This document shows, piece by piece, positions 21,141 through 32,741 of a DNA stretch of 64,000 nucleotides. Source of the DNA: Adiantum capillus-veneris. Taxonomy: Eukaryota > Streptophyta > Polypodiopsida > Polypodiales > Pteridaceae. Position 1 is the stretch's first letter; every line of letters begins with the position of its first letter. Under the pieces are notes generated by a model. The model had not been told where the DNA came from. It searched no databases and worked only from the letters and a program-made list of their open reading frames with translations. The DNA lies in NCBI GenBank assembly GCA_014529385.2, contig CM043964.1, forward strand, positions 135,287,420 to 135,351,419, written 5' to 3'. The translations under genes and the position numbers were made by a program.

Positions 21141-22620
21141 CTCTCATTTCCCTTTCTACTATGCATAACCTTTTGCAACAAATCGAGGCTTGCAACAATC
21201 AATCTCACCATTTGGCTTACATTTCAACATGTAAACCCAATTTATACTAATGTCCTTTTTTCAAGGAGGAAAATCACATAAAGTCCATGTTTTATTCTTT
21301 ATAAGTGTATCATATCCTGATTGCATTGCACCCATCCAATTTTTTGAATTTTGTGCTTTATCAAAAGAAAGAGGTTCCTCTTCATCACATAAACTAGAAA
21401 CAATCAAAGCATAACAATCTAGCACATATAATGCATATTGAGAACCTGAATGAGTATGACTAGACATAGTTGCATCCAATTTACTATCACGCAAAGTATG
21501 CACTAGCCATTTTGGCATACTCCTAGCCTCCTCATTCTCATCCCTTTCCACATCAAGTACATCGTGTACATCTACATCAATAATAGGATGAGGTGTAACA
21601 ATTTTAGAAACCCTTATAGGCTGTACATGTATCTCATTGGAACTTACATTTAAATTTCCACCATTAAAAAGAGGCAACAAAGTGTCATAAGTGTCTTGTG
21701 AGCTTACTTTTTTTTCTCTCATACATGGTAACATAGGTTGAACAAAATCTTCCACAAATAAAACATCTCATGAATCCAAGATACATTTGGTTTGCGAATG
21801 GTATAACCTACAACCTTTGCTTTTAGGACCTTAATCAGCAAAAATGCATTTGATGGCCTTATCATCCAATGTTTTGCATTGCATTTGTGGCACCGAAGCA
21901 TAAGTTAAACAACCAAAAATGGGCATGTGATGGCTTTTTATCATGCCTTGCTTCATAGATTATAAGACTTTGTTAGGAAAATTGTTAAATACATAAGTAG
22001 CACACATGATAGCCTCAAGAAAAAAGGAATGTGGTAAAGTTTGACTCTTGACCATACATTATGCCATCAGGGATTTGTTTTTTCTTTTAGAAACACCATT
22101 TTGCTGAGGTGTATATGACTCTGTACATTGGTGTTTTATCCCACGACTAGCCAAAAATACATTAAATTCATGAGACATATACTCCCCCCCTCGATTTGAA
22201 TGGTGTGTGTCCATAGTGTATAATTAAAGACATTTTCAACCGTCACCAAAAATTTCTTGAAACACATAAAAACTTCGAACTTAGCTCTAAGAAGATACAC
22301 CCATGCATGCCTAGAGTAATCATCAAAGAAAGTCATGAAGTACAGGCCAAGGATAGAGTTTGCATAGGCCCACAAACATCACTATGCACAAGTTGTAACT
22401 TGCATGTAGCCCTTACTAAACCATCCTTTGAAAAATTTAAACATTGCATCTTATCCAGACTACACCCTTCATAAACATGTTTTAGAAGATGTTTCAAGAG
22501 GTGTCAAAGAAGCAACCATATTATATTTCTACAAACGCAACAAGCTGACAAAATTCAAATGCCCAAAATGTGCATGCCAAAATTTAGCATCTGAAACAAG
22601 CTTTGAATCCACAACTGCAT
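21141..22620 (-). pseudogene. Copia-2 relic: integrase and start of RT
   Basis: Reading leftward from 22620: a GAG-pre-integrase patch (KFWHAHFGHLNFVSLLRL), an integrase core piece (FMTFFDDYSRHAWVYLLRAK, 22375-22136), a YTPQQNG-equivalent region with stops, and a 164-residue linker-RT frame (21755-21261) with DTYDTLLPLFNGG, DVDVHDVLD, MPKWLVHTLRDSK and [13 protein letters not shown] text then fades at about 21140 (CKPNGEIDCCKPRFVAKGYA). It is the same family as Copia-3: corresponding segments at 55790-56350 are clearly alike. No LTR is left on this side. Confidence 0.88.
22616..22620. repeat. Target-site duplication of element C, left
   Basis: TGCAT stands directly before TGTTAGCG. The identical TGCAT follows the right LTR at 33696-33700. 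Confidence 0.95.
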
Positions 22621-23545
22621 TGTTAGCGGGTCGCCGTGAGAGACATGTGTAGCATAGCTATCTAGCACTAACATAATGTCAATACTCAGGGAATGACTTG
22701 GATGGGATACGGAGACTCTTTGAGGTTGTCAATCTCAAGAAGTGAACCTAACAAGCTAATGCAACAACTCAACAAGCAAATCAATCACTCAATGATTAGG
22801 GAGACCTGCCTATGTCCTTTCTCACCGCTCTAGGTCATCATGCCATTTTGGCACTGGAAAGGACTCGAAATGCAACAAAACTTTAGGAGGAGGTCTAAGA
22901 CACCTAGCAGCAATGTCATACCAAGTCTGGTCGCAATCTGACAACATACCGAAATCACGATCTATCATGAAAAATATCCTCCTGCAAGCTGTAATAAAAC
23001 ATACCAAAAATGTCTCCCTATGGTATAAGAACACTCTTCTATGGTCAAAACATCAAAAAACAATGATTTAAGCACTTAGATCTGAACATTAGGCTCACTA
23101 ACGTGTAGTTGTGAACCTCAATAAAATTGATCATGCTTACACTTGCATGAAAGAGCAAAGATAAAGGAACACAATGCAAGTTTTGGAATCAAAAATAGAT
23201 TACCCATTCATTAGAACAGTTGATTATAAGTTGGAGGTTTGTAGTCGCTTGAGCGTATGTACAGTAGAGCTCTTTTCTCTTCAAAAGATAAGCCTCCTCT
23301 CACATTAAAATTATTGACCTTTATACCTAGGGCTTTCTAAATGGCCAGTGGCCGGCTCACATGGACCTTTACAATTATCATGACAGAATTACAACTCAGG
23401 GAATTGACATGCCACTCTGGAATCAGGACTTACACAGAGTATCACTAACTAGCTCGAAAAAATAATAGAGTACAAATGTGTGTCCGGCTATGTGTTTGGC
23501 CACGTGTCTAGCCAGATGGGTGCCCATTTGGCCATTCCGCTAACA
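22621..23545 (-). repeat. Element C 3' LTR
   Basis: It is 925 bp, TGTTAGCG to CGCTAACA, and matches 32742-33695 with scattered differences and small indels. The right copy has an extra duplication of GGAAGAGC(G/A)GAGAGAGAGAG-like text near 33265-33330. The minus strand has TATAAAGG at 23325-23318. The LTR also holds ATCACGATCTAT (22954-22965), related to the leader palindrome. Confidence 0.95.
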
Positions 23546-23557
23546 TTCCCCCTTCCT
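23546..23557 (-). other. Element C polypurine tract
   Basis: The minus strand reads AGGAAGGGGGAA directly before the 3' LTR. Confidence 0.9.
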
Positions 23558-24237
23558 GGCTCGTGTCGTCCCTTGACATGACCATGTGCAACCTTGTTGT
23601 TAAGTTTGTCTGCATCATTGTCTTCAAGGTTGGTCTTTAGCTTCGGAAGAGCTTTGTCATTAATGAGGCTTCCCCCTTCCTTGAGTGATGCATATTTGCC
23701 ATGTTGTTGATATGTGATGTGATGCTCAATTATCGAGGCAATTTTTCTTCTTGTTGTGCATTCACCTCTTTGTTGCTAGTCACTCTCCACCTTGAAGATG
23801 GATTTTGATGTGTTTGAGTTTGTAGAATTGATCCTCTTTGTGGTGTGGACTTTATGATGATTTTGCTTTCAAGGTCCACTGCAATTTGATCTTTCTACAA
23901 TAGGTAGCTAATGTCAAAGCATTGTGTGAGCTATGTATGGTTCTTGTGGATAGCTCATTTGCTGAAGTTTTCATTGCTTGTCATTGTAGGCCATTCTTTG
24001 ACTTGCCATTGTTTGTGTTGAAGATTTGTTGTGTCCTTGAAGGTAAGATTTTTGTTTGACAAGCATGATTGAGATCTGCAGCTCTTATCCAATGTGTTGA
24101 TGATTGATTTGGGTAGCCATTTCCTCATTGTTGATGTAGAAGGAATATATACAAGAAGATGAAGATGAGGGTCTCTAAATTAGGGTCTCAAACCTGGATG
24201 GAAAAGGGAAAAAACCCGGTGGGAAAAAAGTGCATTT
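23558..24237. other. Element C 3' internal sequence
   Basis: There are 680 bp without recognisable coding. It is TG-rich on the plus strand with a weak internal repetition of TTGTTG/TTGATG words. It separates the nested Copia-1-type LTR from the polypurine tract. Confidence 0.4.
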
Positions 24238-24321
24238 TGTTAGGAAATAAGACGTAGCTAAATAGATAATTGAGTAGATTACTTAATGGAGAGAGACAGA
24301 TTTACATACACGAAATTATAG

Positions 24322-24362
<41 letters not shown>

Positions 24363-24757
24363 CACGATATACATGGTTCACCCAATGTGGGCTACATCCA
24401 CGGGAAAGCAGCCACTCAATGGCTTTAGTACTTCAAACCAAGAAGTAGTTTAAAAAGGGATTATACCCTTTTGGAGCTCCCGTCTTGGTTCACTCTCACC
24501 ACCACCTTGTTGTATCAACTTCACACTATGAAATATGTGTAGAAATGGCCTCTTTTTATAGGCCAAAAGGGCTGCCCTCTCTTATGAGAGGCAGCCATGT
24601 GTAGCACCTTGTATGAATAAGTCCAAATCGGACCCTCCAATCCGCCCATGTGTGGCCGCCCTTGTGTAGACAAATCCGCTTTTGAATTCGGCCATCGGCC
24701 ACCGGCAATTGACTTCTTCCGGGCACCCCCAACCACCAGCCAACCGACCGCTTTCCG
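24238..24757 (-). mobile_element. Truncated Copia-1-type LTR inside element C
   Basis: It starts TGTTAGGAAATAAGACG and follows the Copia-1 LTRs for about 520 bp, including the AG microsatellite (24325-24359), TATA-like site and GC-rich part, then ends abruptly after CCGACCGCTTTCCG. The last ~270 bp of the LTR are missing, so no target duplication can be tested. It shows that the Copia-1 family was active, or was copied, after element C formed. Confidence 0.9.
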
Positions 24758-25486
24758 TAGCCTTGGTTGCAATTGGATTCTAATGGATTTTGGTTGTCTT
24801 TGCTTTCTTTTAGATGGAAGCTTGTGCTTTTTTATCAATCTTTGTTGGTCCAAGTTGAGCTACAACTTTGGGTAACCATATATGAGTGTTACCTTCATAA
24901 AATCCTTGTGCTTTGGTTAGCTTCACTGGAATCATCCATTGGCGCATATGTTTGCATTGTGTAGCTTGGCTGAGGTCTGACTTCAGCACCCACACTTGTC
25001 ACATTGCTTGTTGCTTTGAATGTCTCTTTTTATGCCTTTTGCGGTCATTCATCCTCCTGCTCAGTTGTTTGTCTTTCATTGATAGCTCAGCTTGTTCTTT
25101 GTAGAACTCTTTGGTTTAGGTGAGTATGTCTAGGCTATTACCTTAGGCTTGTTGGCCCAAACACAGGGTGTTTCCTTAAAAGTAGCCCTGAGTAGTGATT
25201 GACTCATTTGATGTGACCCACCCAATGACCTTTGCCCTGTATCTAGACTAGACTTTGATGTGCGCTTTAGATACTAACACTTGGTTATTTCTCTTTGGCT
25301 TCTTCCTGATGCTTTTTAGTGATGGAAACTTTGGTTAATAAACTTTTTGCTTCGGTTTCCATTGCATTATCAATGGTGTGGCTCTTGATGTAGAGGCTAT
25401 GCAAGAAGTTTGATGGAGGCTCGTTGAAGGTAAAGTCATCTTACGAGGTTAATCTTCTTCAGCATTTACCTTAACTTTACCTTTTT
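24758..25486. other. Element C internal sequence, unassigned
   Basis: There are about 730 bp with no motif or consistent frame. It lies between the nested LTR and the post-protease relic. Confidence 0.4.
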
Positions 25487-26552
25487 TCACGATGGTTGGC
25501 GATTTCTTCTCCGCATGGATTGAGAAGCTTCTTGGACTCTTACTGTTATCATTGTCAAAGCTTTTGGTTGTTGTTGAAAGAAGATATTTCTCCAGCTTTC
25601 TGTCAGGACTAGAATCTCTTTGATATGGTGGGAGTCAATTATATAGAATGTACCCTTGTATTCGCCAACACTCAATTTAGTGCGGCTTCTGCCACGCCAA
25701 AGCTAGGAATCAGAATTTTTAAACTTGTGTACACTATTTCTTATAGCTCTTTGATTGACGGATTTCCCATCATGATCCATGTTCCATAAGTCATTAGATT
25801 ATTTGTTGCATCTTGATCTATCACAGATGAACATGTGATCTTAAGTTCTGTTTCTCCGCATATGCTGAATTTGATCTTCATAGAAGATAAGCAATCTTTT
25901 GTCGTATAATTGCCATGCTCTTGATCTTGCGTTTGTTGAATATTTGACACTGAACTTGGAAAATTTGCTCCTTCATCTACTTTCATTTGCGCTTTTTCTT
26001 GAGTGGCTTCTTTGAAACAACTTTTGCTGATTCTTTAGGTATGTCAATGATGACATATTCTCGTGGTTGCTCTACTTCCTTTGTTTGCACTTTGGCACCA
26101 TGCTCCATGACGTAGCTATCTGTCTCACTTTTTTGGCTTTCACACTCACAAACCTCATTAGCTTCCTTCAACACCTATATCGCAAATAAGGGAGTTATGT
26201 CATAGCCACTTGAAAGTTTGTCTTGAACATTATTCCCTAAATCATCACTCCTTGAAACATGGTATTCATTACCCTCAGAGAGGTTTTCAGTTTCTTAGAC
26301 CATTGAAACCATTAGAAAGGGTCTTATATCATAGCCATCTTCATCGCAAAAATTGGTAATGGTTACCTTGTTTATGTAGACATCAAGAGTCGTCAGTATT
26401 TGTTCCCATCCAAAGGGTTCAAACAACTCCTCTGGGAATGGTTCCTTTATGTGATAGTCGTCCTCTACTGAATGCTCTAGGATGCAATCTTCCTTTCTAA
26501 GACTTCTATATTCAGATGCTCCACACATCCAAATGTGCGCTTCGCTTTGCAA
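25487..26552 (-). pseudogene. Element C post-protease coding relic, function unknown
   Basis: The frames at 26552-26295, 26174-25983, 25986-25741 and 25675-25487 follow the protease on the minus strand. The text is acidic (EEDCILEHSVEDDYHIKEP, FPEELFEPFGWEQILTTLDV), with GYDIRPFLMVSM and later GYDITPLFAI, suggesting a degenerate internal repeat, then a Lys-rich run ending KKPLKKKRK. No RT motif is seen. The position is that of RT in an autonomous gypsy, so RT was replaced or lost. Confidence 0.5.
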
Positions 26553-26589
26553 TCAAGAAGGTACCTTATTTCTCTATTCAATTGTGGAG

Positions 26590-27145
26590 TGTAATTCTTC
26601 CCCGGGGTTTGATCTACATCTCTGTAACTATGATCTTTGACACTGATTTTCATAGTGACCTCTTTGTGTCTTAAGTAGATATAGTCATAGCCCTAGTCTT
26701 GTACCATTTTGAGATGAGGCATGAATAGTCAGCCCAATTTGATATCAAAGTTGTTTCTCTTGTCAAAATTCATTATGGAAAAGGTGTGCTCATACTCAAT
26801 ACTACATGAGGATACAATGATTTTTTTAAACATTCCTATCGGTCTCTCCATATATCTATCCACTAATGGCAGTTTCATTCAAGTTTTCCTAAGAGATGGC
26901 TTTCTCCATTTTTTTCACATCCCCTTGGTTGCAATGGCAATTCCTGCCCCACTATCTAATATCGCAACCGTCTTTACTTCTTTGTACTTCACATGTAAGG
27001 TCATGTTTCTTTCCTCGCCTTCATAGTAATCACCCACCTTATTTACTAGTATTGGTTTTGCTTGTGGTTTTGTACGCAAAGTTTCATCCATGTTTTCATC
27101 TGCAAGTTGGTCATGTGAAGGGATTTTCAACTCCATCTTTTTCAA
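26590..27145 (-). pseudogene. Element C aspartic protease
   Basis: The frame from 27145 ends VKTVAILDSGAGIAIATKGM, where DSGAG is the catalytic site. After stops it continues with EYEHTFSIMNFDKRNNFDIK, LG-x-LFMPHLKMVQD and GYDYIYLRHKEVTMKISVKD plus HSYRDV. This resembles the protease C-terminal part of plant gypsy elements (usual ILGRPFM). Several stops make it inactive. It is the only enzyme domain identified in element C. Confidence 0.8.
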
Positions 27146-28199
27146 CTATTTGCCCATTTGGCCCCATAGATGCAGTCTAATTTTTAGCAACTCTGAGAGA
27201 GAAAGAGTGCATTGTATAGGAGAAGACATCATTCATGCAATCTCTTGGTATCCATCATTTTTGGTGTGTCTTTCCACTGAGAAGGTATCACTCTAACCTC
27301 CATTTTTGTTTTTAGTTCTCCTTTGAAAGAGGGAAAATTCCGTAGAGAGCGTGGTTTGCTCTCTTCAAATGCGACAGACCCGACATTCCCATATAGAGAT
27401 TATATATACCCTAGGAAAAATTCGTGATCCATGTTTATCTCAGGGATAGGTGCTGACTGTAAAGTAGCACTACCATCTTTTTGCTTTTTGATCAATTCCC
27501 ATAAGGATTGTGGGCACAATTCTTCTACCTCCGGAATATGCATCACTGCTTGTGAGCCCAACCCATCTATGGTCTTGGCTACTTCCCTTGTATCTAAAGG
27601 TGCCTCAACTTGTGGCTCTTCCTGGTCTTTGTTTACAACACCTTAGTTCTCCATTTCTTGGACTCTTTTGCGGATTAGCACCTCTATTTTTGGAGCATCT
27701 AGAACACGTGGTTCCATAAGAGCTTGGGCCACTTGGATGAGATCCTTGCACATTTTCTACCTCTCTTTTTCATACCCTGGATGAGGATATGTCATCCATC
27801 TATGCTCTTGGGTTTGATTGGGTTTAGCCTAGCTTCATAGGCCTTCCAAATTGCATCTAAAGGTTCAAAGACTTTGTCCACCAAGATTGAACCACATAAG
27901 TTAGTCTTTGACTCCTCTGCTCCCTTTGCGTTTTCTTGCTTTCTTGCTTGTGTTTAAGCTATTCTTTTGTTTGATGCAATTTTTTTTAAAAACTTGTTTT
28001 CTCCTTTAACTTCTTCGCTTTCATTTTGTATCATTTGTCTTTCCATGATTTCCTTCCTGTTCTCGCCAATATGTTCTCGATTTCTATTTGAACAAGCACT
28101 CGGCTCGTTTGTTTTTGGCGGCTTCTTGAGCTTAAGCTCAAGTCATCACCTTCAAACAAATTGTGGGTTCTACCTCAGATCTGCTTACAACATTCATTG

Positions 28200-29877
28200 C
28201 TACTTTCCATTTGTAGTCTGGATTCTTAGCACAATGTTGGAGTAGATGGTCTCTCCCACAACCATCACAGAATACAAATATTTCTATTTGTGGGGCCTTG
28301 TTTGGATAGCCTCATGCCCAGTGGTCACCTCCACATTTATAGCATGAACCTTCTTGTTTCATAGCTGGTGATTTAGTCGATGGTTGTTCTTGCCTATTAA
28401 GAGTTTCCTTGAACCATATTCTTGATTGGCTATGAACATGGGCGTATTCACATCCATGGAATACTGATTTTTCACGGGTTGTGGCATATGCATTGGTTGA
28501 GGGTAGTTGACTACTACTCTACCATCATTTAAGAAGAGGTGGTTTTGGCCCTAGCATACGTTACAATTTTTGTCGATTGTTACACAATGGAGTGGGGTGA
28601 TCCCCTTCACAAGTATTACACCTCCTCAATTGAGGTTGTCGTACATTTAGGTTTTAAATGTAGACTTTGTTTATCCTTTAATCACCTCTTCGACCACTTG
28701 GTCACAGCTTTGCATTTTAGGAGTTAGAACATCTTACTTGTTGTGGATTCACTCTTTGGAGAAGAGGCACTACTAGTCATGCTTTCTATGTTGTACGTCA
28801 CCTCTCCATAGGCTTTGCATTTGTCAACTAGATAAAGAGCTTCTCTAGTGACTTGCTGAAACGTTGTCCATCCTTTCAAATGTAGGTTCTTTTTTAGAGT
28901 TTATTCCTCAAGCCCTCTATGAAGAGAATTGATAATCTCTCATCTTGCGATAGCTCTCGCACAAGACATTTGTCTATGTATTGTTTGAAGCGAAGCAGAG
29001 CTTCCTTCACTTTTTTGTCCTTTTTCTATTTGAAAGCGTAGATCTATGACACTGTGTCGTACTTGATTGCCCTTTTTGATAACTCCTCTATGAATTATTG
29101 CAAGAGTTGTGATATTTTGGGAAAATAATCTCTATTTAGTGGCTGGAGCCAAGTCAAGGCTGTTCCTTCTAATATCAACCCAAATCCCTCGTACTGAGTA
29201 TGGAAATTTGCAATCTGTTCATAGCTCTCAAAACGTTTGAAGAGCGAGACATGAGCATATGGATCCCCTAATCCATCATATTTTGTTTTAACACATTGAG
29301 CCACTTGATATGGTTTTAATCATTGTGGTTTAGTCACCAATATAACCAATTTGTGGTCTCTTGGAAAGACGTCCCTCACTCTCTCCTCTCGTCTTGGAAA
29401 AAATCCCAACGGAATCCTCTCTGATATATCATATGGCATCGTTTTTTATTGAAAGTAAGTAGAGATGGGAGTACCCTTGTATGTGTATCATTGTAAGTCA
29501 ATTGGATCAACAAGTTTGTACTCATGTCCATAGTTATCTACCATCAAAATTTGCACTTCATGAGAATTTGTATACGTGAATACATAGAGGTTCTTATGGG
29601 TGGTCAACTCTCTAGCATTGGATTCTACACACTTGAAGAATATATATGGATCCCTGTTTTTGAACCTATACAAGACCTCATGAGCATAATTTGTTAGAAT
29701 CCTCATAAATTCGTTGGTTTTGATGAATCTCACATTCGGTTTGCTGATCAGAGGATGCCTCTCCTCTAAGTATTCTCCCAATCCCACTGTTGTCGGCACT
29801 GTAGTGTTTCTTGCGTTTTTCATGTCTTTGAGTGGAGTAGAAAACCCTGGCGATGGATGATTGTTCATGGTTAACAC
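28200..29877 (-). pseudogene. Element C gag relic
   Basis: The 129-residue frame 29877-29488 starts the coding part (GLGEYLEERHPLISKPNVRF), followed by 29304-29095 (AQCVKTKYDGLGDPYAHVSL, then GTALTWLQPLNRDYFP, a gag-core signature). More gag text with stops follows to about 28870 (EALLRFKQYIDKCL). Near 28350-28310 CYKCGGDHWA and near 28270-28229 CDGCGRDHLLQHC are nucleocapsid knuckles; the first is interrupted by a stop. At least ten stops are visible, so no protein would be made. Confidence 0.8.
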
Positions 29878-32721
29878 TTACTCAAAATTCAAGATAGTCC
29901 TTGGCAAGCCCTCCTTGGCTTAGTGCACCTTATTCATTTTTTCCCGTTATCAGGTCTCTCAGAAGTCAGGAACTTGTGACTCTTTTGGTCTCTAGAAACT
30001 AGTTCTCGGTACCATAAAAATTTGGAATTAGAAAACCTATCCTATTGCCGACAAGCTTTCCTCTTGGCTATACCTAATTGAATTGGAGTTGTCTATCAAA
30101 AGTTAGAGCAATTTTGGTGAACTACGCTTAAAACAGCACTCAAAACAGTTTCAGGAATAGGACACATGATGTTTGGCTTGTATCTTGGTCTCCCAAAGAA
30201 ATTTTTAGCTCAAACTTGAGATTTGAGATGTTCTCAAGTATGTCTACAAGATCATGAAGTCAAATACCCTCACTATGTTGAGGTACATGGATCGCGATCC
30301 ATCACCCCCTATCAATTTTTTACTTGAAATTTTGACAATATGTAGACAAGGTCATATGCAGGCTCTGTACCAATTTTCATCAAATTTTGAGGTTGGGATA
30401 CATGGATCGCGATCCATGTTCAACCACATCTGGACTTGACCTCTTGGCAGCTTGTTGCACTCTATGTCCATAGGCTAAATCTCAAATATTTTCGGATTTG
30501 GACTTATTTTGACAGGTCAAATGTCCAGCACTAGGTCTGCACTACAATTTTTAGTATGTCACCTGTTTTGCTCCCTTTGCTCCCTTTTGACCCAAATTTG
30601 CTGTTTTTTTTTTCCAAAATTGGACTTGTAGATATGTTTCCTTATATGCACTACTGATCTGGGAATTTTCAAGTCAAGTTGTCACTATGGGGTACATGGA
30701 TCATGATCCATGTGTGGAGCCCAAAGTGACTTTTCTTGGTACCACCAAAATTAGCATGACTAGTAGAGCGTATGATGGAGTCAATTTTTTATGGAAATGG
30801 ACCTTTGGATTGAAAATTAGATCAGTTCTTGCACTTTGTCAGTATGCTTTACAGTTCTAGCTTTTGACTTGATTTTTGTTATCCAAATTCAGTTTTGAAA
30901 AGACCACTAGACTCCCTGTGATGTCCTCTAGCGATGGTGCAAGTTTGGTATCAGTCTGTAACAGAGGAACATGTATCACGATCCATGTACCCTTGTGTAA
31001 GAAGGTACTGAAACTTGACACACTGCTTCCCCTTGGGCCATTGATCCGTGCTATATGGTTTTTGTGTGATTTAGACTTGATTAGGTCAAGTAAAAGTCAA
31101 TCCTAGGTCTGTTTTTGGGTTTGTACCTTGAACAGTTTTTGGCACTTTTGACCCGAATTCTGAACTTTTTTGACAATGCTTCTTTGGGGAGTTTTATTCA
31201 CAATGGTCTCTACTACAGGCTGGTAAAGTTTTTGTCCAAAAATTCCTCAGGGGGTCATGGATCACGATCCATGTTCCACTACATTTGGACTTGATCTTTG
31301 GTGTGCTGATAGCTTATGATATTTATGGTACATGGATCATAATCCATGTTTAGAGGCCAAATTGACTTTTCTTGGTACCATTAGGATGAGCATGTTTACT
31401 AGATGCTATGGTATCAAAAGTTTTGGATTTGGACTACTTTTTGTCAACCAAAAGTGAATTCTCAAGTTTGTTCTGGTGGTTTCTGACTATCTGTTGTTTT
31501 TGGCCCTTTTCACCTCTTTTGTAATTTTTTTTACCAATGATTCTTTTGGGAAATGTGTCTCAACTGGTATCAGCTAACCACTTGTCAATTTTTAGCCAAA
31601 GATCATGATGAGGTACATGGATGGCGATCCATGTTCGACCTCATTTTGACATGAAACTTGGTCAACTTATTGTCCATGTTATGGTGACAATCTTCCCCAT
31701 ATCTTTTTGAATTTGAATCACTTTTTCCCAATCAAAAGAAAAATCTGGAGTTTGCTTTGCGTTTTTTGACTCTTGCAAAATTTTGGTGTTTTGATCAAAT
31801 TTTTGTTATTTTTTGCTATGGTCCCTTTTGGAAAAGTTGTTACACTAGTTATCAGGGATGTACTGGTCAAATATTAGTCCCAAATTAAAAAATATTCATG
31901 GATCGCGATCCATGTTTGGAAGCATTTTGTCTTGAATTTTTTTATGTTGGGTTCTCTATTCCCTGCAGAAGCCAAATCTCGCCCCTTTTTTGATATGGAT
32001 CCCAAAAAGTTGAAAAACCCCAAATTTTGTGTCTGAAATAACCGTTTTACTATTTTTGCCCTATCAAGATTTTTGAGTTTTTTTTAAAGCAAACTTTATC
32101 AAAGCAGTGTCTCACTGATGCACAATCTCATTGATCACTTTTCTACTAAAATGGTCTCTGGTGTCATGGATCGCGATCCATGTTCCTCCACGAAATCTGG
32201 CCAAACTTTTTAGATTGCTTCTACAGAGTATGATGATGCCCTTGATCCACAATTTTTTGAATTTGGATCAGTTTCAGGTTTTACCATCAGATTTTTAGAA
32301 TTTCAGAGTTATGGTCATTTCGGTCAAAATATGATTTTCATCCTTTTTCCCCTCAATCTTTTAGTCCAAATTTGATGGTGGTAGTTTCTAGTTACCCTAC
32401 TCCTAAGTACAGAAATGAAACTAGGTACAGAAATGAAACTAGGAAGAAAAGCAAACAAAACGGTACAAAATAAAGTCGAAACAAAAAACGAAACAACACT
32501 TTGAAAGCATAGAGAAAATCGAAGAATGAAATGCTGGCTATCTCACTCACAACCCTCTGTAACCTTTGAGAATAGGCCTAACAAGTCCTCAACTTCTAGA
32601 GTCTACCAAGCACTAAACCTTGTGTTTAGTTGCTTCACTTATAAGGTGTAAATGGAGTGGAGAGACAAATCTTCGAAAAAGAACGCTCTAAATACGCACT
32701 AGGTCCCATATGAGGATCATT
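29878..32721 (-). other. Element C long leader
   Basis: There are 2.8 kb between the primer site and gag. No coding is seen. The part 30286-32182 carries nine copies of a palindromic motif embedded in a degenerate ~280-bp repeat. The part 32190-32720 is A/T-rich without motif. Confidence 0.7.
30286..32182. repeat. Array of nine 18-bp palindromes in degenerate ~280-bp repeats
   Basis: The core is CATGGATCGCGATCCATG, perfect at 30401-30418, 31897-31914 and 32165-32182. CATGGATCATGATCCATG, also a perfect palindrome, is at 30695-30712. One-arm or centre variants are at 30286, 30970, 31256, 31331 and 31616. Start-to-start distances are 115, 294, 275, 286, 75, 285, 281 and 268 bp. Flanking text is also repeated: a GTACATGGAT lead-in, and a downstream CCACATCTGGACTTGA-like run after several copies. 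Core ends are conserved better than the surroundings. Confidence 0.9.
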
Positions 32722-32740
32722 ATCCTCGGCAAAAGCGCCA
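32722..32740 (-). other. Element C primer-binding site (Asp tRNA-like)
   Basis: The plus strand reads ATCCTCGGCAAAAGCGCCA, one base from the LTR. It matches the Asp-tRNA 3' end (ATCCCCGGCAACGGCGCCA) at 16 of 19 positions. Confidence 0.8.
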
Positions 32741-32741
32741 A

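Noticed and set aside
30286-32182. CRISPR-like regular repeats
   Set aside because: Spacing is irregular (75-294 bp), the intervals are themselves repeat-derived, and the array lies in the leader of a plant LTR element.
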